A stretch of 64,000 bases of DNA from Abelmoschus esculentus (GCA_035048815.1 JAUCBN010000003.1:23544001-23608000); one strand, 5' to 3'; positions 44,341-56,789 are shown, counted from the first letter of the stretch. Translations and numbers: made by a program. The notes: generated by a model from the letters alone, not told the origin.

Positions 44341-45890
44341 CACCTAGCCTTTTTTTTCTTAGACACAACGTCTTTCAAGAATTTGGCATAGTTGGGCATC
44401 TTTTCAATTGCCTCAACGAAGGTTAAGTTAATGTGAACTTGCTTTAAAATATCTAGAAACTTATTAAATTGATGGTCCTGTTTTTGCTTTTTTAACCTTT
44501 GTGGGAATAGTGGTGGTGGTCTCATCTCTTGCAGGGTCTTATTGGTTTGAAATTTAATACCTGAAACCACTTTGTTTATCACTGTCTCGACAGGTTGTTC
44601 AGGTGCTATCGAGCTTTCTACTGGGACAGTGTTCTCATGATTAGTTTCTTCAGCATCCAAGTCCTCCTTGCCTGATTCCTCTTGTATTGCTGGTGGAACT
44701 TTGTTTGTTGGACTGCCTGATGTTTCTTTAAGTTGTAGGTCACCTCTTGTAATGATTGCTTTGCATTGTTCATGGTCCATTTTAGCAACTTCAGTATTGC
44801 TAGGTAGTCCCCCTTGTGATCTAGTATTCTGTCTTTGAGCAAATTGACCAACTTGGGTTTCCAGTGATTTAATTGCTGCCTCTTGAATTTGCAGCCTCAT
44901 CTCAGTTCTATTCATGAAGTCATCAATTCTCTTCATGAAACTACTGTTCTCAGTCATATATGATTCTGTTTTCATTATGAAGGCCTTGAGAGTGTTCTCT
45001 AATGAATTCATGGGTTGCTGCTGATGCATATGCAGCTGCGACATTGACTATTGTACCTGTTGCTGCGGCAGTATATGTTGATAACCTGAGGCTTGGTTAG
45101 TGGGGTTCAAGGCATTATTAGGATTGTTCCATGAAAAATTTGGGTGCCTTTTTCCATGCCGGATTATATGTGTTGGATATCATATTGTTGTTCCGGTTGC
45201 AGTTTCCCACATAAAAACCAGATTCCTCATCTTGCATATACTTAGAAGAATTGATCGCTTTTACCTCATGAGTATTTTGCTGTAATTGCATATTCTGAAC
45301 CATCTTGGTTAAAGAGGTCAATTGTGCTGCCACCGAGTTGGTAGTTTCTAGTTCATTCACTGTGGCTTGGCGTCTTAATCCTCCTCGCCTAGAAGTAGGG
45401 AATTGAAAATCGTTCCTTGCGAGCTTTTTTAGAATCTCAATAACTTCTTCCGAAGCTTTGTTGAGGAGTGTTCCATTTACCGAGACATTTAACATCATCC
45501 TTATCGGGGCATTGATGGCATTGTAGAACATGGTCACTTGTGTCCATAGTGGAAATCCATGCAATAGACACTTGTTCAGTAACTCTCTGTAGCGCTCCCA
45601 TGCCTCGAAGATAGGTTCGTCATCAACCTGTCGAAAAGAAGTAATTTCATTACGGATTCGATCATATAAGTTCGTAGGATTAAAACGTGTAATGAATTCT
45701 TGACAGAGTTCACTCCAAGATCCTATAGATCCTTCCGAAATGCTATTTAACTAGGTCTTGGCCCTATTCCTCAGTGAATAGGGAAAAAGTTTTAATCTCA
45801 AAATATCTTCATGGACTCCTTAGATTTTGAATGAGTTGCAAATTTCCATGAAGGACTTGAGATGTAAGACTTGTATTTTGAATGAGTATT
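44340..45890 (-). pseudogene. Athila-like gag, several frame breaks
   Basis: Read right to left. From about 45890: RLKLFPYSLRNRAKT, SWSELCQEFITRFNP, DEPIFEAWERYRELLNKCLL (Retrotrans_gag domain), then 45564-45118 with HGFPLWTQVTMFYNAINAPI and TLLNKASEEVIEILKKLARN. The cysteine-bearing part is FYVGNCNRNN. A frame change leads to 45044-44340 with PMNSLENTLKAFIMKTESYM, ETQVGQFAQRQNTRSQGGLP, FLDILKQVHINLTFVEAIEK and MPNYAKFLKDVVSKKKK. The amino end is cut at about 45890 by LTR sequence, so LTR end, primer site and leader are deleted. Confidence 0.85.
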
Positions 45891-46441
45891 TAGGATCCAA
45901 TTGTGTTTATATAGTGGATTTGATTGATCTGTTTTTGTCCAATGCAATTGCACTACATTGCCTCGGCAGTACTGCAGATTACTGTCTTCGGCAGCGGTAG
46001 TGTTCTCTGCCGTGGTAATCCCTTGCTCTTGGGTAGATTTACCAAAGTTCGGCAAAGTATCCTTTAATAGCTCCGCTTATCCCTAAGTAGAAACATTGTT
46101 GATGATTACTCCTTGATGATACCTCCAGACCTTAATCAACTATAACCAACAACCAATCCCACACTTCTTTTAGCCGCTGAAACTTCAACCTATCCCTAGG
46201 CCGAGTTAGTATTTTCCAATCAAGTCAAATATCGTACTTACTCTTTTTGAGAGTCTAACTCTCCCGAGTCTAGACAAATAGATTACTTACAAACTTCTCT
46301 CCCAAGCTTGGATGCAAGAACAAAGAATGACAAAGAGTAAGCAAACCTTGATATTTTATTGTATTGAAACAAAAAACAAGATACAATCTCTTCTCACTAA
46401 TACTTAACAACTTTTACCTAAACCCTAAGAAAGCTTAGAAC
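45891..46441 (-). mobile_element. Athila-family 5' LTR, middle part
   Basis: Corresponds to about 43035-43582 of the intact LTR (GGATCCAATTGTGTTTATAT to AAGCTTAGAAC). Its 3' end is lost in the fusion to gag at 45890. Its 5' half is not adjacent but lies inverted at 47215-47744. Confidence 0.8.
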
Positions 46442-47744
46442 TTGTTCAAATATACATATAACCAGGTTTCAAATATTTGAGTGCTTTTATTTAATCTTTA
46501 TTTTCTCCTTTTTTTCCTATTCTCTCTTTTTTTTCTCTTGTTCTCCTCTTTTTTTTTCTTTAGATGTAATTCTTAGTCTTAGGGGAATTCTTGATATCAA
46601 CCAATTATAATCGGGCTTTCCTAGGAGATTTTTCTTATCATTGAATATCACTGAAGGATTACCAATCTCATTTCTCATGCATTACTGACCAAAGCTACTG
46701 ATTAAGAAATCATACTTCATCGTAATCACAACGTTCCAACAATTTTTGAATCCATGTCACAACGTGTAAGAAAAAAGTTACTCGATTCCATTTTACGAAG
46801 TTGCAGCTATACATTCCATGTGACATCCAAGGAATTCCAAGGTAAAGAAGGGGAATACATATGTTTAATAAAAATATGCATTCTCTCGTTGAAACGGAAA
46901 AAAAAGAAGCAAACATAACATAAGCCCTTACAAAAAGGTATTTGTTACTTTTGGACAAATAATAACAAAGTTAATTAATGCATTACTTCAAAAGAAAAAC
47001 TTAAACTGCTAGGAGGCAGACAATGAACATCCAAATTCAGAGATTAGAATCTCCCTAAAGATCATATCCTCTATTCTTTCTTAAAACTTCAGGATACCAA
47101 CCTCGATCAGTCCTTGAACCTTGTTCTTCAAAGCTCCACAATCCTCCATTGTGTGTCCCGTACTCCCCATATGATTGTCACATGTGGCATTTATGTTATA
47201 TCCTTCAGGGTAAATGATAAGTGTTCAACTCACTATCACTTTCTACACTTTTCATGGGCATTAATCATCAATTCTACACCTTCTTTGACCAATGCATATA
47301 CTTAATATGATATATTTAGGGATTGTGCTGTTAAAGATAATATTTATAAAAAAGGTATACTTTACTACATTTTTATGTCTGTGCAAGAAAAATTATTGTC
47401 GCAGCAGCAAATTGATGCCGAGGCAGGACCTGATGTTGAGACAGCAGAGGACAAATAGCAATGTGGCAGGCGAACTGAGGAGAAAAATGAGGAGAACGTT
47501 GTTGGACAAGAAGCCCAAGGATCGAAGCTAGACAACACAAGGAAAGACCACGTGGGAAAAAGCCTTCTAGAAGAATTAAACTTGGAAATATTTAACCTAT
47601 GTACATAACTTGTTCCCTACTCCAAGTTGTACTCTATTTAGGAAAGGTTTGCCCTAGGCGAAGCCTATATAAGGTATACCGTCCAAGTGAATAAGAAAGT
47701 TGAATTGATAGAGTTCAACCTAGGAACCATTGTTCTTCTTTCCA
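46442..47744. other. 1303-bp inverted segment spanning LTR and Ogre sequence
   Basis: The segment holds, in reverse, the first 530 bases of the Athila 5' LTR (47215-47744) plus about 770 bases of Ogre sequence that should lie to its right. The Ogre part reads on the minus strand YNINATCDNHMGSTGHTMED and CGALKNKVQGLIEVG, the zinc-knuckle-like end of Ogre gag that directly follows the point 42816. At the left border the LTR stops after AAGCTTAGAAC. At the right border the other LTR half stops at TTCTTCTTTCCA. In intact LTRs only four bases separate these two points. Confidence 0.8.
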
Positions 47745-49250
47745 ATATATTCTGTGGAAGTATTCGGGGCACTCCGCTGAAGTGGTAGCACAATGCACCA
47801 TCTAAAGTCTTCGCTTCATGAGTGATGGTAATATTTTTAAATCTATGACTATATTGAGTAACTCAGAGTTTTGTTGTATGCTCCATCATTACCTTCGAGA
47901 CAAATGAATATGGTGAGTTGAAAGAAAATTTAAAAAAAGAAGAAAAAGAAAAAATAACATATGAGAGAAGGGAAAGAGAAAAAAAGAAAAGAAAATACTC
48001 GTATAGCTAGATGCAATCTGAGGCACACATCGAATTCTTGAGAAGATACTCTTGTACTATATTAGTAGGGCAAGTACGAAAAGTTTGAATATGTAAGAGG
48101 AGAAAGATATTGAGAACTAGGAGTAATTTTCGAATAAATCGAGAAAATACGATAATCATGAGGATAAACCGAGTAATCTAAAGAGAATTCCAAAACTTCA
48201 AATATCGCCACAACTTTCAAAGGTTGAAAACTGAACGCGGAGAGTTGAGTCTAAGGAACTCTCGCATTTGATATCCAAGGAACCCATGTTTCTTTTCTTC
48301 TTTTCTTTTCTAATTTTTGGGTTTTCTAAAACATGTATAGATATTGTTCTACATATAATTAGTAAACAATTTTTTAAAATAAAAGATTTTCAAAATATTT
48401 ACAACATGCAAGATTGTTGATGCAAACGATCATCTTTGATGGACCAAGAAAAAGAATTGTACAATATGAGATATTTGTCGAAGAGACAACTTTGTCTGTA
48501 AAATAGTACCTTTTGGGGGGTTAAGATCAGCATGAATAATCAAGGATTACTCGAGTGAGCGATAAACCTTTTTAGGGAAAAGGTTATGTTGGGGCATAAA
48601 GATGACCAATCAAACATTTCAGAGATAGGAAGAACATCCTGCCATGAATATGTTGAAGATAGACTTTAAATGACCTAAGACTAAATACGAGATTGAGAGC
48701 TACTACCATAAACTGAATATAACTGAATTCAGAGACAAATGGTTCAAGTGTGTCATAGTCAACCAAGTGAAAGCTATTAAGTTATAGAGTGCGAGAAATT
48801 TTGTTCTGATCGGCACAAGATGATGATCTTTCAAGACAAGGTGAAGCATGAGAATCCGGAGAGGATGAAAGCCCAAGGAGCTTAATGAAATAGAAAACGA
48901 GAGCCTATCATCCAAGAAAAAAGAAAAAGTAATACTCATGCATCATTTAGGTTAGATATTCATGCATCAAGAACATTTTAATTCATGCCATTATTGTATT
49001 TTGTTTATTTTTAAACAGAAATTTTGAAGATTGGTCAAAGATCTGATCTAGAGTTCCACGAGAAGAGAGATAGATCTCAGGAAAGAATCAAAAGTCATTC
49101 GAATTACATGATTGTGGTTTTTGAAGGCCTTTCAACTTTTGGTTATTTGGGGGCAACGAGCTTTTTTGTGCAAGGCGATCAAATATCAAAACATCCAGAT
49201 GAGATATCAGGTATTCTCTAAGAGAGATACCACTTTTTGTGAGATATTCA
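47745..49250 (+). mobile_element. Ogre 3' non-coding region
   Basis: No open frame with family character. Around 47750-47900 the sequence may be the end of the old pol region or the start of the 3' UTR (ATTCTGTGGAAGTATTCGGG). The rest is purine-rich, like 3' UTRs of Ogre elements. The short open frames seen on both strands lack any recognisable domain. Confidence 0.45.
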
Positions 49251-49284
49251 GGTATTCTTTAAGAAAGATACCACTTTATATTTA

Positions 49285-49875
49285 AAATTCAAGTTTGATC
49301 CTTTTTTAAGGATGCTTTTCTTAATTTGATCATTCCTTAAGGATGCTTTTCTCAAAGCAAATTCTTAATTTGATCCTTTCTTAAGGATGTTTTTATTAAA
49401 ATTCAAATTTGTTAATTTGATCCTTCCTTAAGGATGCTTTTCTCAAAGCAAATTTCTTAATTTGATCCTTTCTTAAGGATGTTTTTCTTAAAATTCAAAT
49501 TTCTTAATTTGATCCTTCCTTAAGGATGTTTTTCTCAAAACAAATTTCTTAATTTGATCCTTCCTTAAGAATGCTTTTCTCAAAGCAAAATTTCTCCTTT
49601 CTTAAGGATATTTTTCTTCAAACTCAAATTTCTTAATTTGATCCTTTCTTAAGGATGTTTTTATTAAAACTCAAATTTCTTAATTTGATCCTTCCTTAAG
49701 GATGCTTTTCTCAATGCAAATTTCTTAATTTGATCCTTTATTAAGGATGTTTTTTCTTAAAACTCAAATTTCTTAATTTGATCCTTCCTTAAGGATGCTT
49801 TTCTCAAAACAAAAATCTTAATTTGACCCTTTAAGGATGTTTTTCTTAAAACTCAAATTTCTTAATTTGATCCTT
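49285..49875 (+). repeat. Minisatellite with 45-47 bp unit
   Basis: About a dozen imperfect tandem copies of a unit built from AATTTGATCCTT, YCTTAAGGATGYTTTTCTYAAA and RCWCAAATTTCTT. Two variants alternate (GATGCTTTTCTCAAAGCAAA and GATGTTTTTCTTAAAACTCA), pointing to a higher-order double unit. Just before it (49205-49280) lies another two-copy repeat with TAAGAGAGATACCACTTTT. Confidence 0.9.
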
Positions 49876-50057
49876 CCTAAAGTTTATTTAAGGAAAAAAG
49901 AAAGAATAAAGAAATAAAAAAAAATAAGAGAGTGAAAAATAAGAAAGAAAAAGAGAAAAAGAAAGAATGTGAGAAAAGACGATTAGAAATCGATACCTTT
50001 TATAAGATTTTTAGGGTATTTAAGGAAAGAAGAAGAAGAAAGTAAAGAGATGATTGA
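49876..50057 (+). mobile_element. Ogre 3' region, purine-rich
   Basis: A/G-rich text (GAAAGAAAAAGAGAAAAAG) between minisatellite and solo LTR. No gene is present. Confidence 0.5.
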
Positions 50058-51696
50058 TGTAACCCCCTAGACCGGTCTATGCGGAAAGCCCGACCTAAAG
50101 TGGTCACATTTTTTTCCTAAATCGAATATAAAACAAACACAAGTTTCAAGTAAAATAAAAATAACCTTGAAGGATGATAATTCCATCATAATGATTGTTT
50201 CAACCAAAAATCAATGTAGCAATATAAAACCGTCAATCTCAAAATAGAATACGTTTAAAACATTATCCACAAAATAATTCACATTTCTGATGACAAAATA
50301 TAATAAGTTTAAACTAATCCGTAACAAAATATAGGTACATCAGTAGCAAAATAGAGGTACATGTCACCCTAACTAGAATCCGAAAGATTTAAACATTACA
50401 TCAAAATATAAAAGGTGTATATCCTCCAAGTGCCAAATCCGTGATGTCTATCTACGAATATCTGAAGGGGGAAAGAAAATGGGTATGAGCTATGGAGCCC
50501 ACTGTGTTCCAACAGTGCATATAAATCACAGGTAAAATCAATAAACAATACATATATGTATGATATGCTATCCTCTAACCGAACTCCTAGATACGGTTTT
50601 CCAAAACAGTATCTGATACAGGTATTAACCTAAGCCCGATAGGGCAAAGGTATCGGCCTAAGGAATTACCTTAGGGAACAAGCGGAATTATAACGTCTGT
50701 AGCATGAGAACCGATATTAGGCGAAATTACCTCATCCGAAGCTAGGAACCGTAAACAGGCGGAATTACCAGCTGGATCAAGACTGAACCGAATCTCAGAC
50801 ACTACACATTATCCCAATCCTAAAGTGACAGATATGCAGTAATAGTAGGAGTAATGATAGCAGTACCAGAAAATAATCAGTTATCATGTATATATACCAA
50901 AGTAGGAAATACCATACAAGATATGTCAACATACAATAAAGACAATATAATCATACTTAAAATTCAAAATAAATGTCCATGTAAAATCCAGAAAAACAGT
51001 CATGTGCACATGATAGGTTCGTTTAAAACAAGAAAACAGTAGTATACAATCAAATAGCACACAAGGAACACACCTCAAACTGGCAGAAATCGACAAATTG
51101 TCTATTGGGTGTTCGAGCCTCGCTCTACAACAATACTATACCCTAAAGTTACAAGATAGAATTTATATCAATACAGGAATCTATATAATGGATTTATTCA
51201 CTAGAGTTTAAAATACACACGAGTCACGACCGAAACGAACGAATTTCCGAAAGGGTTAAAACCTTAGATCTAGCGAACCTTTCCGGTTTGATTCTCGAGG
51301 AACGGAACGACGGTTGTGAGCATCAGAAGAGGGGTTTTGCTTGGGAGGTTCCGGCAAGCCCAGTGGTGATGGAGGTATACGCCACGGCACGGCGGTGGGT
51401 GAGCTGGACGGTGGTCGGGCTTTGATTCAAAAGAGGGGGTAGGTGGGGGAACAAGTTTGATTATGAAGAATGTTCTAGATCTAATATGGGTTCCAATATG
51501 GTAAGGGATCTGATATATTTCGAATGATATTATTATTATTATTATTTTATTTGAACCGTACAGGATAAAGGAAGAGTGAGGGAGATCAATTCATAAGAGC
51601 TCTTTAGCTCAGTTGTTAGCTTCCAGTCAAACATACATAGGGTTGTGGGTTTGACACCCACAACCTCATTTCCATATATATATATTAAGTGTTACA
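50058..51696 (+). mobile_element. Solo LTR, 1639 bp, target duplication ATTGA
   Basis: It starts TGTAACCCCCTAGACCGG and ends TTAAGTGTTACA, flanked by ATTGA at 50053-50057 and 51697-51701. Beginning TGTAAC-CCC and ending TGTTACA is usual in Tekay/Del-type chromovirus LTRs. It carries no protein. The orientation is inferred from the termini. Near its right end (about 51600-51666) is a tRNA-like block. Confidence 0.88.
51600..51666 (+). other. tRNA-like (box A/box B) block inside the solo LTR
   Basis: TTTAGCTCAGTTGTTAGC resembles box A and the D-arm. GTGGG-TTTGACA-CCCAC (51645-51661) is a perfect 5-bp stem with a 7-base T-arm-like loop (box B GGTTTGACACC). The acceptor and anticodon stems are not convincing, so this is not a tRNA gene. 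Confidence 0.5.
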
Positions 51697-51701
51697 ATTG
51701 A

Positions 51702-52275
51702 GGTTGATCAATCAAGAATATGCAAAGACCAACAAAGATTTCATCATGTCAAGACTACTTGAAGTCAGGACAACCAACAACCTCAAAGCTAGATAACTTT
51801 TGATCAGAAGATACAGATTCTATGGAAAAGGGATCAACATTGTCAAAATTCTAGATTTAGGGTTTCATATAGGAGAGAATCAAGTCAAAGACTTTTGGCG
51901 AAGAGTTTTATATAGGAAAGACTCGAAGATTTTCAGAGATCATTTCTATATGGGGAAAATCAACATTTTAAACAGTTCAGGGCTTAAAGTTTCATAGAGG
52001 GGGGACCCACAACTCATAATCTTCTAATTTGTTGGAAATAATAAAATAAGGATTCAAAATTCGCTTCTGAAAATTCTCTTTTGATGTGTGCGGATGGAAT
52101 CAAGATGAAATACCGTGCGTGGCAAGATAATTAGGGGATCAAGGAATGAAAGGGCTATTAAACTCGCGGAAAAAGGGCTTTCAGATCCGGGTCTTCGAAC
52201 AGGGAATTCGGATAAAATTAGTGCTTTTTTCTTTGCTTCATCATTGTTTTACAATGATAAGCAAAAAGGGGTAGT
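51702..52275 (+). mobile_element. Ogre 3' end with polypurine tract
   Basis: Non-coding end of the Ogre element, closing with AGCAAAAAGGGGTAGT directly before the 3' LTR. Phrases such as ACTTTTGGCGAAGAGTTTTA recall the repetitive 3' UTR but no function is visible. Confidence 0.6.
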
Positions 52276-55200
52276 TGTAATCACTAATTTTATTCGGGTC
52301 TAAATCCGTGCTTTAATTCTAATTCTTTCGAATAACGGGCTCTAATTTTATTGTTATAAAATCAAAAAAATACAAGTAATTATATTACTATTAATTTTCT
52401 ATTTGAATTAAAATCCAAAAAATTATTATTATGATTATTTTCTTTTTATATATATCACTATTTTTTTGTTTTATACATATACAATTATAATGTTTTTAAT
52501 TTCGTTTTCTTCGGTAATTATATATATATATTAAGCATATATGAAAATATTTATTATTATTATTATTTATTATTTATTTTCTTTTATTATTATATAAATT
52601 ATAGTATAAATAAATAAAATCAGATAATATTAACCAACACAAATAAATAAAAACCTATTTATTTATTTATGTTAGTCTACTTACAACAAACTCATAGATA
52701 ATAATACAAGCTCGTTTTTATATCAGCCCAATAACAATTTAATTACAGCCAAGCCCGGATATCCAATGAAAACCCTAATTTAAACCCCTTTCTTCGCGAC
52801 TTGGGCAGACACATCGTGGCCGTTAGATCCAATATGATCTAACGGGCACAAGCAAGGGAGAAGGAAGCTTCAGACTCTCACGCGTCCCCACGCGATGATG
52901 CTCCAGTTCCCTCACACACGCATCATGCACACGCGCTGTTCGTTCGATTACTCCAGACGCGTCTTCAAATCTCTAGCTCGTCCGGTCGTCAGCGACGCCC
53001 TTTTCGGCTGTCCCCTCGTACTCCGACAGCTACGTTCGTAAAGAAACAAAAAAGAGAGATGTCAGAGGTTGTACAATTGTATAAACAACAACAATCTGCA
53101 AAAATTCGGAGGCACAATTTCGAACCATTCAGAGCCGATTTTCGTACTACAATAGAGCAAAAACGCCAACAAATATAAAAAATCAGAGGCCAACATTTCC
53201 AACACATATACAACTAAATCCGCAACAACCAAGAGACAATTTCTAGATTATTTTATTTCTAGAAAATCATGTAATAGTGGCTATAAAAGAAAAGCCGAGA
53301 TAATGTATTCGAGATTCGATTTTCCCTTTTTTCAACATCAATACAAGAAATTTTTCAAAGGTAATAACCTCTTGTTTTTCTTTTCATAAAAAAAGTTTAG
53401 AACTAGGGTTACCTTCTATTCGAGTCTCCTCTCGTGTTTTCCTCTGATCGAAAATAATCCTCAGACCTTCGTGTCTTTAGGGATGAGCCAACTGGAAAGA
53501 GAGGAGGTCGATTTGCGATCCTTCTTTTTTTTTTCCCTTCAAATCTTCAAAGGGTTTTCGATCTAGTATTTTGAAAACAGAGGGAAGAGGAGTTCTTGTT
53601 TTTTCGGTTTTGTAAAGGGTTTTAAAAGAGTTTTGATCTTCTTTTTTTGGTTTTAAAAGAAAAGAGGGTCTTTCTATTTTGTTTTCGGTTTTGAAAATAA
53701 AATAAACTTGTTTTGCTTCATCGGCCGACGCAGCCGATTTCTGGGTTCGGGGCGGTGGTTTCTAGAAATAAGGATGAATATTCATCCTTTTTTTCAAGAA
53801 AAGGATGAACACTCCAAAGGGTCTAATTTTCATGTTTTGAATGTCTTTTATATCTAAGTCCTTATTTTAAAACTGGTTTTATTACATAATGAACCCCTCC
53901 ATTCCACGCTAATCACGCACGTGGTCCTTCCAAGTTTTATAAAACTTTCAATTCGGTCCCTATTCGGACCATAAACGTTATTTCTCAAATGGGTTTATTA
54001 AATCTAGGTCCCTTCGTGCTTAAAGCCTCTTTTTGAAACCCTTCCCCTTTCCAAAATAACGTTTTTGGGGTCTGGATGTTTAAAAGTTTTTGATTTGGTC
54101 ACTGATTTACTTTTGTTCTTATTTCTTTCAATTTTGTTTTAAGTTTTTTATTTTATTTCATTTTAGTCCTTTTCCGAACCTAATATGTTCTTTTTATTTC
54201 AATGTTTATTTATTTTATCATGCTTTAATTTATTTTATATACTTGTATTTATTCATTTGTACAATATGTTTTATTTATTCTTATTTTTGTTCATGCTCAT
54301 ATTTATTATTCATAGTATATTGTTTATTTGTAGCATTTATTTGTTTTATCATGTCTTTATTTTTGTTATGTGTATGCATTTTATCTATGCTTTCTCAATC
54401 TTGTATTTATTTTATTGTATATTTATTTGTATATGTTATCTTTTATTTTGCTCAAATTTACACTTCCATTAATCAACAAACCTAACGATTACGTCTTTAT
54501 TCGGTCGTAACGTGCCCGCCTTATCAAACGTAATGTTGGCGGTGTATGCGTTATCTTGGGGTAAAGATACGGTAAAATTAAAATAAAACCGAATCATTAA
54601 ACAAACTTTAATTTAATCACTTTAAATCATAAAATCAAAAATTAATTACGCGGTTATTTTGATAAAGGTGCCAATTTTTGGACGGTTTTTAACGTTGATA
54701 CCGTTTTAAATCCTAACCGACTCTCGAACCCAATTTTTAAAGAATCTCTGGTTTTTATGGTGTCCGGTCTACTAAAGTGACCGATGGCGACTCCCAATTT
54801 TTTTAAATCATTCCAACACCTTTTTAAATCTTTTTCCAATAGTTTTTTTAAAAAATATTTTCCAAGACCTAATTTCACTTCACTTTATAAAATCCTAATT
54901 TCAAGTTCCAAAATTCTAATTTTCAATCTTTAATTTTGCAAACCCTAGTTGTACTTTATTTTCTAAAACCCCCTTTTCAATTTTTAGATTTAAATCATTT
55001 TCAATTTTCGAATTATTTTTCAAGCCCTAATTTTGAAATTCCCATTTTTAAATTTTTAAGTTTTTGATAAATTCCAAATTCTACCTTTTAAATCCCTAAA
55101 AAACCAATTTCTCAAAATTCTCTAATTTTAAACCCTAAATTCAAAATCCCTAGTTTTTCATACTCTAATTTTAGGTCTAATTCTAATTTTCATTTCTAAG

Positions 55201-55307
55201 ACTTAATTTCATATTTCTTCTACTATTGACCCCTTTTTATTCATTACCTTTACCTACACTTCTTTTATTACACATTTAATTTTAATTTTAAAGGAAGGAC
55301 CGCTACA
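52276..55307 (+). repeat. 3' LTR of the Ogre/Tat element
   Basis: Begins TGTAATCACTAATTTTAT and ends AAGGACCGCTACA, a direct copy of 37437-40497 with many substitutions and several indels (for example about 58 bp at 53884-53941 present only here). The amount of divergence suggests a fairly old insertion. Confidence 0.9.
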
Positions 55308-55312
55308 TATTT

Positions 55313-56789
55313 AATTAGATTATTTTTCGAATTCCGTCAAAATATTACTTTTCTCCTAGTATGGTTGAGATAATTATCTATATGTATGTGTATATGATGT
55401 TCAATTAATTTTTATTGTAAGAGTTTTTCTTCTTACATTATTTTTAAAAGAAAAAAAATAAAAATTGTGTAATATTTTTTGAAAAGTTCTTACGTCTTTA
55501 ATATTTTATAAATATTTTATAATTTAATTTTTGAATTATTTATCATTTTATAATTTTAGATATTTTAAATTATTTTTAATTTTAGATATTTTTTTATGTT
55601 ATTTTAATATTTAAAATTATAATATTTTACAAATTCGTATTTTTGCTTAAAAATTATTTTCATCTTCCCGATTAATCAAAAAATCAATTTTATCTTCAGT
55701 CTAAAAACTAATTTATCTGTTTATCATGTTATTTTCATATGCGGACCATCACATCTGTACTGTAGATCGTCATATTAACACTTTGGATCGTCACATTAGC
55801 ACCATAACGATCAACGGTAACTTTCGTTGGTCAAGAGACAAATCTAATACATTTTAACTACTTCTTGCACCAAATTAAAGCAAAAAACTCATAAAGACGA
55901 AATCGATAAATTAAGATTATTATAAGGATAAAAGTTACCCTTAAGTCTATTTTTTATTTATATGTATGCATGTGTGTAAAGATATTCATTATCCGATCAA
56001 AATCGAATTGATAGATCTAATTAAAATTTAATTTAATTATTCGACTAATTAATTAAAATTTTCATCATTAACATTTAATTTTTTTAAATTTTAATTATAT
56101 TCAAAAAATCATTTTGAATTGGTTGCTATTCAAAATGCTATTCTAAAACACTTAATTAAAAAACTAAATGAATTCAAAAAGCAACAAAATTAACCAAGGA
56201 TGATAGTATAATTTGAATAAAAAAATTAATTTAAATTCAAAAAAAAATCTGAATTCTAATAGAAAAAGTTTAAGTCTTAATAAGCGGATATAGATATTAC
56301 TATGATCCGATCCGAATCTATATTTGATGAGTATGATTAATATATAAATCTGAATAAAAACATTTAAAATGCTTAAGTTTTAATAGTATATATTTATTAA
56401 AATTTTAATTAAGTTTATATACAATTAATATTTTAGATGTTTCATATATTCAACCATTCCATTTTTGTTAAGCAACCAAGGATTGAACAAATCGACTTCA
56501 AAATGTTATCAAGCTTTCATATCTGTGTTTTCAGGATATTGTCCAATCTGTGAAAAAAATTAAGCAACCCAGGAACAAAACTAACTCCTCTAAGCATAGA
56601 ATTACCACAACAACCAGGACTAGGAAACCTGGAAAATCCAAGCAATTTGTATTAAAGTGTCAAGAGCATGATGATCAATTGAACAAGTAACCAGAACTAT
56701 TCAAGCAACAGCAACAAAGATGGCGGAATTAATGGGTTTCAGAAAAAAAAAATCATCATGCAAACTACACGAAAAACAGAAGATACTGG
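55313..56789. other. AT-rich intergenic stretch
   Basis: Nothing recognisable as a gene or RNA. The part 56450-56789 is slightly less AT-rich and may be old unique sequence, since it continues beyond the hAT-like element at 59065. Confidence 0.45.

Larger units (their letters stand above)
37437..55307 (+). mobile_element. Ogre/Tat-lineage Ty3/gypsy element, 17.9 kb including nested insertions
   Basis: LTRs of about 3.06 kb (37437-40497) and 3.03 kb (52276-55307) are flanked by the perfect 5-bp duplication TATTT (37432-37436 and 55308-55312). The primer site TTGGCGACTCCGCTGGGGA follows the 5' LTR, as in Ogre elements. The purine-rich AGCAAAAAGGGGTAGT precedes the 3' LTR. The gag at about 41540-42810 is recognisable. 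No protease, reverse transcriptase, RNase H or integrase of this element is present, so it is a pol-less derivative. Two other retroelement remnants are nested in it (42817 to about 47744 and 50058-51696). Confidence 0.9.

Noticed and set aside
47114..47531. Plus-strand open frames over the LTR part at 47215-47530
   Set aside because: They run across the inverted Ogre/LTR junction and repeat at every LTR of the family, so they are chance readings of LTR sequence.
49285..49875. Regular repeats resembling a CRISPR array
   Set aside because: The repeats are adjoining variants of one unit without unique spacers, in a plant retroelement.
51600..51666. A functional tRNA gene
   Set aside because: Only box A-like and T-arm-like parts are present. 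Acceptor and anticodon stems cannot be formed convincingly.
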